Source of the DNA: Urophycis tenuis
Lineage: Eukaryota; Chordata; Actinopteri; Gadiformes; Phycidae
NCBI GenBank assembly: GCA_036785325.1
Contig: JAXIVH010000005.1
Span: 10,744,254 to 10,808,253, forward strand
DNA length: 64,000 nt
Direction of reading: 5' to 3'
The notes beneath the pieces are model-generated. The model was not told the origin of the DNA and did no database searches. It saw nothing but the letters and a program-made list of their open reading frames with translations. Position 1 is the first letter of the stretch, and each line of letters starts with the position of its first letter. This document shows positions 56,805 to 64,000 of this stretch, piece after piece. A program made the translations under genes and the position numbers.

Positions 56805-59800
56805 TTCATTAGCCCATCCTTGTGTTGCTCAGCACAGCCCTCTGCCTTCCCACACAGGGCTGGTCAGTACCAGGCCATCAGAACCTCTGGGCGGTCCGTT
56901 TCACTGCTTCGCTACACAGGGCTTTGGTAGTAAAGCACCCACAGGCCATGAGACCAATTAGAATTAACACCAGCCCCCCATAGGATTTAGCTTGGCTCTG
57001 AGCAGCTCTGTGTCGAGGGTCAGCCTTCTGTATACCTGGCATGCGCATAGCTGGTCATCAGCACATCTGTTCACATCCCGGGATTATCCTAGCCAGTCGG
57101 CTAACCCCGGCATACCCTGAGATCACGGTCGGGAATGTCCACTACAGTCCACTACTAACACTACACCATGTGGTGCCCGAGGCAGGCAAAATGACCCATC
57201 TACCCTCCATAACCCACAGGTGAGACCACGTGTTGTACTCGATGCAAACACATTTTTTCAGATAAAGTCTTTGTTGGAAGAGGTCCATGCCTACCAATGT
57301 GACTGGGAACGTGAAACCAGGAAGTCCTTCGCCTCAATGCATTCAATCAGATTTCACAGAAAGAGGCTACTTTAGCTAAGTTTGCGAGCTGCAAGCCGCA
57401 TGGCACAGAGTGATGGTACATTTGGACATCTGGTTTCATTTGAACATAATCCTCGTTCAAAAGTGACTTGAAGATCAGCTAAATCTGTGTGGGCTGCTCC
57501 TCGCGTGTACACATGCAGCACTCAAAGAGAGCTATTAGCAATCCCTGTTAGTCACCATGAGGTGCAAGGCTTCTATCAAGGGTTGGGGAAACGAGGCCTG
57601 CTACGCGTGGGGTCGGGCATTGAGTTCCTTCCTGAAGAGTACCTTCAGTTTAGACAGCTGTCCCAAGTCCTTGGCAGCGTTGAAGATCATCTGAGCCCCT
57701 TGCTGTTAGGAGAGGCCATGACGCAAGACATGAAAGAAATATGGGAAACACAGTTTAGCACAGAGTTAACAACGTAGCAATGAGTCAATGCAGTAAAGAA
57801 CTAAAGAGATGGATTTCCAGGGGAAATAAAGCAATTATTTGCTTTTCATAGTTTAAGGCAATCCTTCACCATATGGAATTAGAAAGCCTCCTTGCCTCAA
57901 ATAGGAGAAACATTGCCATTACAGTTTGTAAATGAACTGCGTGAGCGGCTTTCACTTTCTAAATTTGAATGTGCAGATACAAAAAACATGGTCATAATTC
58001 TTGCATTCTTGGAATATAGGTGTTATATCTATTTGAAATGGTTGCGAACGTGTGAACCTTCTTATCTGGTGCTTTAATATGTGCTCTATATGCATAAGCT
58101 TGCTTTATGTTCACTTCCATGCTAAAGCTGGGCGTGTGTTCTTATGTGCTTTATATGTTTAATGGCCCTGTGTTTATGGTCCATGGGGCAGTTAACCCAC
58201 ATCACCATTCAGACCAAGTCTTTCTATTCTAGACCAGTATTGACCAGTATCTTCACCAGAATTGTCTCTGGTGAAGAAATACATCTATAATCAAATTAAT
58301 GAATTCAGCTGAGATGAGGTCTCCATCATGATTAACAAATACACACGAGACAGAGCAGAGAGACAGGTGATAGAGAAAGGGAGAGAGAGAGACAAAGAGA
58401 GCAAGAGACACCGAGACAGAGAGACAGAGAGAGAGAGCGAGAGACACAGAGAGAGACACTCACACTCTGGTCATTGAGGGGTGGCAGAACAATTGTTCTC
58501 TCAATGGTGTTCAGCACAATTTTCCACAGCTCTTTGAGGACTCGCTTGAGCACGGTCTTCTCACAGATCTTGGCAAACAACATGAGACTGTAAAGTGCAG
58601 AAAGCAGACCAATTGTCAGGTAACAGCAGCTAGCAAATTTTCCCTTCTGTTCAGAGGTCTATAGAAGGCAATACAAAAATCCATCAAACATAGATACATC
58701 AATACCATGAGGAAATCCACCATATTTCCTGTTAAATCCCACTGAACTGCTCTGGTAGACATGTGGAGAGATTTCATATTTGCATTTCATTAAGATATTC
58801 AGTAGTACCCCACTGGCATCCATGTTGACTTGACGGGGGTCTGTACAGGCTCTCCAGAGGAGGTGCTGAATATAATACATTCAGCGCCTCCTCTGGAGAG
58901 CCTGTAGACCCCTAGCTTAAGGTTTTATAGAGAGAGAAAGAGATAAATAAAGAGGGGAGAGAAAGGAAATTGCGATGCCCTTGTCTTACAATAGTCATCA
59001 ATTGTAGTTTGAAGATGTTTCCATGGGTAATGAGCAAGGCAATAGATAACGTGAGATATGATCTCAACACTGTCCTTATGCATTGTGTTCTCCATTGTGT
59101 CTTTATTTAGGGTTATCAAGATTGTGTGGGTAAATATAAGAAAAGGATTATGTTCAATATCTTGTAAATCGACAGCTCTGGAGCAGTCTTTAAAGGGGCT
59201 TCTGATTCTTTTTTATCGGACAAAGATTCCCAGGTGGCTTCATCATGACAGGGTGAGGAGTGTGAGGGTTAGGGTATCTTAATGGCATTACCCTTAAGAT
59301 AACACCACATGGTTCTTAGTCACACACACACAGGGAGTTAAAAGATAAAAACATAAAACATGCAAGTAAAAACTACAAAAACTAAACTAAACTGGAAAGA
59401 TATCTACACATCCAATATGAGTAACAGCAATGTTCATGCAAAAGATTCATATCCATTTTAGAACGTTTATGGTTCTAGGCATTGACATAGTTCTAGTTCT
59501 CCACCGCTCTACCCACTTCTTGTCGAGGAGGTCCATCAGCGGCCTGAGGACCGACTCTGCATCCATGGCGGGGTTGCTGCCCTTCACCTGGCCCTTCATC
59601 TGCACCAGCTCCTGGTTCATCTGCTTCACGCAGTCCTCAATCACCGGCTTGAAGCTGAGTGGGAGAACCCAGACAAACCCCAATAACACATCATTTGATA
59701 GGAGAAAACACTGGGGCTCCAGGTGGCCGCTGTGCTCCCGCTTGTTGGAATTAGATTACAGGTGAAGTGCTCTTTTGTCAGGGGATGAAGCTTTTGAAAC

Positions 59801-60092
59801 AGCGGTGCTCAAGAGGACAGGACCAGGCAACTGGAAAATGGAGTGTGTTTTCATTTTGCTCCGGAGAGCTGTCTGGAAGACTAGAATGTACCATCACTGT
59901 GATACGCTACTCCACCTCCTCTGCACGGAGGGCTGCCCTGACAAACACAGGAAGACTAATGTGGAACAGAATACAGTGAGATGAGTGAAAAGAAACATTG
60001 GAACACACACACACACACTTTCTCTCACACACATCCATACATACACATCTGTGCACTATCTCTCTCACACACACACACACACACGCACACGC

Positions 60093-60152
<60 letters not shown>

Positions 60153-60259
60153 ACAGAGGGGTCTATGTACCTGGAGCCGAAAACTGCACTGAGCTCATCC
60201 AGAACGGTGTTGAGTTTGTTCTGCAGCTCCTTGAGGAGTTCGCTGGCCTCTGCATCCAG
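46813..60259 (-). CDS. unc13c: Munc13/UNC13 family gene, last nine coding exons (probably unc13c)
   Basis: Synaptic vesicle-priming factor that opens syntaxin for SNARE assembly; the window holds its C-terminal ~392 residues. Exons (minus): 60259-60171, 59654-59517, 58587-58464, 57702-57643, 56486-56406, 53626-53479, 49911-49819, 48832-48672, 47098-46813. GT-AG borders and phases agree throughout. Residues show the end of the MUN/MHD2 region (NQELVQMKGQ, AESVLRPLMDLLDK, ICEKTVLKRVLKELWK, MIFNAAKDLGQLSKLK, YFHAGGNGLKKTFLEKSP), then the C2C domain (QVDLISHPGTGEHKVSVK, VGPHLADKKRK, VKDYCFAREDR) and the tail RILSQRTNDEVAKEFVRLK. C2C binds membrane and lacks Ca2+ ligands in this family. NEHGPEAYELH favours UNC13C over A or B. 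The 48.7-kb exon has one extra base (see finding). The start of exon 57702 could vary slightly. Confidence 0.95.
47099..47595. repeat. Purine-rich minisatellite directly at the last unc13c acceptor
   Basis: About 500 bp of GGA-rich repeats with a higher-order unit of roughly 60-70 bp containing GAGGAGGTGGGATGAG and GGTGGTACGGGGTGAGGAGG. On the coding strand it is polypyrimidine, ends in the CAG acceptor at 47099, and so forms an unusually long pyrimidine tract. Confidence 0.9.
47596..48671. other. unc13c intron; poly-G at 48585-48612
   Basis: Intronic sequence without a supported gene. A 28-base G run lies at 48585-48612. Confidence 0.6.
51224..51392. repeat. (CA)n microsatellite
   Basis: About 170 bp with T and G interruptions. 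Confidence 0.95.
52380..52617. repeat. 18-bp minisatellite, about 13 copies
   Basis: Unit GGCCTGTCTCCCATCACC, varying at one or two positions (CACC, CAGC, CGCC, AACC). Being a multiple of 3, it leaves all six frames open, which explains long artefact frames on both strands. Confidence 0.97.
54065..54122. repeat. Perfect 58-bp palindrome without a spacer
   Basis: Positions 54065-54093 and 54094-54122 are exact reverse complements (29 + 29). Short TTAACTA repeats follow at 54123-54165. In an unc13c intron. Confidence 0.97.
54547..54795. repeat. 28-bp minisatellite, about 9 copies
   Basis: Unit CATCAGGCTACTGTATTCGC followed by CTATTAGC, with substitutions and one or two length variants. Intronic. 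Confidence 0.95.
54800..56400. other. unc13c intron; no other gene seen
   Basis: Includes (CA)n at 55808-55833. No exon recognised. Confidence 0.6.
56598..56635. repeat. Perfect hairpin, 18-bp stem, 2-base loop
   Basis: TTAGTGTGTGTCACCGCA at 56598-56615 and its exact reverse complement at 56618-56635. Intronic. Confidence 0.97.
56756..56801. repeat. (CA)n microsatellite
   Basis: Intronic dinucleotide run. Confidence 0.95.
58836..58912. repeat. Near-perfect hairpin, ~34-bp stem, 7-base loop
   Basis: The arms 58836-58871 and 58879-58912 pair with one 2-base bulge and one T-G pair, around a 7-base loop (ATAATAC). In the unc13c intron 5' of the exon at 58464-58587. Confidence 0.95.
60068..60152. 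repeat. (CA)n microsatellite next to an unc13c exon
   Basis: Ends 18 bp from the exon's donor side (60171), so on the coding strand a (TG)n run follows the 5' splice site. Confidence 0.95.
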
Positions 60260-60389
60260 CTGTCAGAGCAGAGAGAAGACAGAGCGGTCAGAACACCCTC
60301 CTCACCATTGCTGCAGCAACACAGGGTCTCGGAGGAAGCCTCGCTGGGTGGGGTTGAGGAAGGGTTTAGGGGAGAGGGATGGTGCAGAC

Positions 60390-60390
<1 letters not shown>

Positions 60391-60474
<84 letters not shown>
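60391..60474. repeat. (AG)n microsatellite
   Basis: About 84 bp. Intronic; (CT)n on the coding strand. Confidence 0.95.
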
Positions 60475-60476
<2 letters not shown>

Positions 60477-60479
60477 CAC

Positions 60480-61458
60480 CTGCCTCAAGTATTAAGGCTC
60501 GGGAGGCTCGGGTGCAAATCAAGGCATCGTCTCTCCCCGGTGATTCGTTAGAATATTAAACATGTGTTTTACTGCCACTAGCGTATGCAGCGCCCTAGGA
60601 TGAAGCAACTGCGGAACAGTTAGCACGTGTCTCTTGTCAGTGGTTAGTGTTGGTGCTTCTGGGCTGTTTGATGGGCTAGGCCAAAGCCTCTTCATGCCGG
60701 TTTATTTGACGCAAAGAGGTGATGGCAGAGTTTAACATATATAGTTGTTTTTTATTCATTTTAAATGGTTAAGAAAAATGCACATTCAGACAGGTTTGTG
60801 AGCGATAAGCAGAATTAGTGCCTCCGTGATCTGAAATATATGTTTTCCCTTCAAGAAAGATGAAGAGCAATATTTCCCAGGTGGATTTGTGTGCAGCGTC
60901 TGAATGAATGCGGGGGCATTAAAGAGGGAAGCACAGGGTTCCAACGTTGTTGGGGCATACAGTGGCACCCTGCCGTGGCTCATAGTGGATTAGCGGTGGC
61001 TTTCAAAAGCTCTCCATAGCCGGCTAGCTTGGTAATCTCATCAACGGACATCAAAGTCAACTGATCACACATTCAGAAGATCAGCGGCGCTAACGTTGAC
61101 GCAAACAGTGCAAACAAAGGTAATCCCACGTGCTGTTCCGAGTTCTTCCGGGTGTTCCCGGGCTGCTGCGCTTGTGCACGTGACGGTGGGCACATGCGCA
61201 CGTGACCCACATGTCTGAGGGGTGGCGTATCTCTGTCCCCCGCGCTGCCCATCTCGGGGGGCACCGTGCGTATGCACCCCGCGTGTGGACGGGTTTTGCG
61301 TGCGATGCGTGTGCACGCGTGCGATGCGTGTGCACGCGTGCAACTCAAACACATTCAACGCGAGTCAACGTGCAACGGTTCGTGCGCAGGGGCGCGCCCT
61401 CTTGAGCACCGGCTTGTGTGCTGGTGTGTGTGTGAGAGTGTGCGAGAGAGAGTGAGAG

Positions 61459-61523
<65 letters not shown>

Positions 61524-61886
61524 CAAAGAGTGTGCGTGTGTCTGCGAGCGTGTGTGTGAGACGCAGACTCGCACACTTATGCGTATGAATTGTGCTTGCC
61601 ACGAGCACGTGTCAAAATATTGATGGCTGTGATGAGGTGGACGCTGAGCGCCTGAGCTCAGAGCCAGAGATGGATGCTGGGTGGGCCGGGCAGTGCTACA
61701 TGCATGGCAGGTCATTGCATGAGACCTGATGAACTGCCACTGAATGCAGGACCTCATCTCGCATGGATGGCTTAGCTCAGAAGGACGTGTAGAAACCAGA
61801 CGTTCATAGATGCTATTATAACACAGCCTCACTGGCGTCGTCATGTGTGAACACGTGCATGTATGTGTGTGTGTGTGTGTGTGTGC

Positions 61887-61917
<31 letters not shown>

Positions 61918-61920
61918 TGG

Positions 61921-61951
<31 letters not shown>

Positions 61952-64000
61952 TGCACACTTCTTTGTCTTTGCTGTTGATCATTAGTAGTTTTTTGTTCTT
62001 GACACCGTGGGAATTGCTTGTGCAGGTTAGGGTGCTGTAAATAGGGTGGGGGTTGTGTCAGGTCAGGGTGCAGGAACATGTATCACTCTTTTATCATCCC
62101 ATCGGCCTCTGAGCATGTGATTAGAGGCTAGTTTTTGGTCCACAAACTGGCAGCCATAAAGCATACTGGCAACCTGGCCTGTCTAAAGGCTGGGTCTGTA
62201 TAAGACGGAGGAGGTGAAAACGAGAGAGCGATCTCTTTCTCCAAGAGGAAAACTAACAATAGATGCTCCATACGGCATGGAGGCGTTGAATGGATGGGTA
62301 TTTGAGGCAGGCTTGCCTGTCAGATACACAAAGGCAGCTGCTGGATGGCTCTGGGTTTCATCACAACAGACACGCCAAGTGAGATTGTGTTTGCCAGAAG
62401 GAAATGACTCAGAAATATTGAATATGGACAACCCGTGTTTAAAAGGCTCCTTACCATTCCTCAGCCACAGAGCACCGTGGACTGTGCACTCAACACCACT
62501 GGCTATTAAATATTCTGCTGTTCTTAGTCACTTGTTGTGTCTCTTGTCACCTCGACAAAATACTAAATATGTGTCTTCATTTTGCAGGGGAAAAGAAAGC
62601 CCTGTCAAAGTATTCAGGGCTAATAACAAGCCTTAAGGAGTGTGGAGCGACCTGGTAGCTGCGCTGTAGCCCCAGTGACTCTGACTGACTCCGACGCGGC
62701 TCTGCTCACTAGCAGCCCTGCATCGCGTGGCCGCGCCTGTTTCCAGTCGCTCACCCGAGGGCTTGTTATTCACAACAGATATCACAAAACACAAGTCATT
62801 CAAAATGGCCCGTGCCAGACAAACAAGATTTATAGACTGCTGTCTCGACAAAAGTGCAGAGAGCATATTAGCTGGCATGGACGTGGCGCTGGGAGAGTGG
62901 CTGGATGGGAAGACGTGTTAATGAAGGCTCCACCCTGCAGGCTCTGGTTCATCTCTGATCCTGCTAGCACAACGATAACAGCTCTGGGTAATTACCCTGC
63001 TGCTGTGGGAGATAATTGAGGAGACTACCTGCTCCTCTGTAGCAAATACTTTCCAGAGATTGTAGACCTCATTTAAACATTTAAGCTGAGGTTCTTGTTG
63101 GGTTCTATCTAAATCACTCATACATGGGTGCTGTGTACTTTGTGTCACGATCCACTTTAGACGCAATTGAGCGGCCATACTGTTATAACACAAATATTCA
63201 GAATGCTTCAGTTGCATGGCATATTGATTATGGAAATATTGCTTTACCCGGGAGGGTGCAATAAATTGTGGTGTCACAGTGTCTGCGACTAAACAGAGAA
63301 GGCAAGGGCATATTTTGAGTTGGAACAAAGCCATAACCTGGCGCAACATCAGCCTGGACTGCATGTAGGGACGTTTCCAGGCATTTTGGAAGACTCAGGA
63401 ATGTCCCCTCCAAAAAAGTGTCACCTCAAAACGTGCACGTCCTCAGACAGCCGGGCCTCAGCGTTAAATAGCATCTCAGTCCACTTACCCAGCAGACACA
63501 GGATGAGTGGAAACATCTAAGTGACATAACAGTGAACAACACTAAGAAGAGATAAAGATGTGCTGGGCGTGGTGAGCCCCCCTCCAGAGGCCCTGGGAGG
63601 GGACCTGGGGGAGAGAGAGGGTGGGGGGTGGAGGGGGGGGGGGGGGGTGGGGGTGCATGGGGAAGCCCTCAGCCCTGGATGCTCCGTGGGACATGCTGCT
63701 GCTGAGGGGGTGTTGAGGGGTGGGGGACAAGCGGGCAGGGCGGTGGGGGAGGGGCGGAGAGAAGCGGGTGAGGTGAGTCAGAGCGGGGGAGGGTTGGGGG
63801 GTGTGGGGGAGGGGGGTGGCAGGTGAGACTGGGGGGGCGTGCTGTGGGCGTGTGTGTGTGTGTGTGTGTGTGTGTCTGGTTGGGTTGTTTCTCTTCGTAG
63901 GTGGGGTTAATGGGAGGTGAGGGGCGGGGAGGGGACAGAGCCCTAACGACACACACCTTACAGAAGGACACAACCCCCTCCTCCTGGAGACAGGGAGAGA
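60480..64000. other. unc13c intron (presumed); no exon recognised
   Basis: No further unc13 exon could be recognised up to the window end, so the upstream exons lie outside. Contains (GA)n at 61441-61520, (TG)n at 61862-61946, G-rich sequence at 63600-63840 and (TG)n at 63850-63873. The stretch 62640-63020 has balanced composition and no repeats, and could be conserved non-coding DNA, but this cannot be judged from one sequence. Confidence 0.5.

Noticed and set aside
62633..63364. Minus-strand frames of 81 and 148 codons
   Set aside because: No family resemblance, no splice borders matching unc13 phases; probably chance frames in intronic sequence.
63950..64000. Further unc13c exon at the window end
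   Set aside because: Short open stretch after a CAG, but no Munc13 motif and no clear donor within the window.

Overview
This is a eukaryotic window, most consistent with a teleost fish. Evidence: split genes with GT-AG introns, very abundant (CA)n, (TA)n and (GA)n microsatellites, jockey-superfamily (CR1/L2/Rex1-like) LINEs, a Rex3 (RTE) fragment, Tc1-like transposase relics, tRNA-derived SINEs of fish type, and two recognisable vertebrate genes. Most of the sequence is intergenic or intronic, and transposon-rich. All family names below come from recognising protein and repeat patterns by eye; no search was run.

Layout. 1-15 kb is a transposon graveyard: a decayed minus-strand LINE (1-2.66 kb), a plus-strand relic of a multicopy uncharacterised gene family (2.76-4.15 kb) split by an inverted pair of Tc1 relics, a SINE (about 5.0-5.3 kb), a plus-strand LINE remnant (6.4-7.84 kb) abutting a truncated Tc1 transposase (7.84-8.58 kb), a short interstitial telomere-like tract (9.66 kb), a LINE with a 717-codon open reading frame (10.6-13.08 kb) abutting a THAP-domain relic (13.08-13.95 kb), and a three-copy tandem repeat of about 268 bp (14.1-14.9 kb).

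15.9-22 kb is a serum amyloid A (SAA) locus. One structurally complete SAA gene lies on the minus strand (coding exons 17489-17573, 17176-17314 and 16597-16735; 120 aa), with a kappaB site and an IRF-type element just upstream. Head-to-head with it is a decayed inverted SAA copy (about 18.50-18.86 kb: promoter, 5' exon, intron 1, signal-peptide exon with stops). A direct duplication of the 3' end (19.85-20.74 kb) carries the last exon of a third copy and is cut off by an LTR retrotransposon fragment (20.74-22.04 kb).

22-34.3 kb holds a long, broken minus-strand relic (about 25.44-31.34 kb) of a fish multicopy gene: N-terminal C2H2 fingers, a central region of unknown function, then a C-terminal region resembling SAMD3-like fish proteins. 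It is interrupted by a MITE with a nested palindrome and by a Rex3 insertion with a target-site duplication. Upstream lie a solo LTR with CATG target-site duplication, a long-armed inverted-repeat element, a foldback palindrome and a SINE with a 13-bp target-site duplication. 34.3-46.8 kb has no gene I can support, apart from a LINE 3' fragment (41.9-42.8 kb) and a SINE (43.6-43.9 kb).

46.8-60.3 kb contains the last nine coding exons of an unc13/Munc13 gene on the minus strand, probably unc13c: the end of the MUN/MHD2 region and the C2C domain, with the stop codon at 46813. The rest of the gene lies beyond the window. Its introns hold large microsatellites, minisatellites and near-perfect hairpins. 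One conserved C2C exon carries an apparent one-base insertion in a run of four T (coding strand), which is either a real lesion or a sequence error. SAA is a secreted acute-phase protein and Munc13 a synaptic vesicle-priming factor; nothing suggests they act together.
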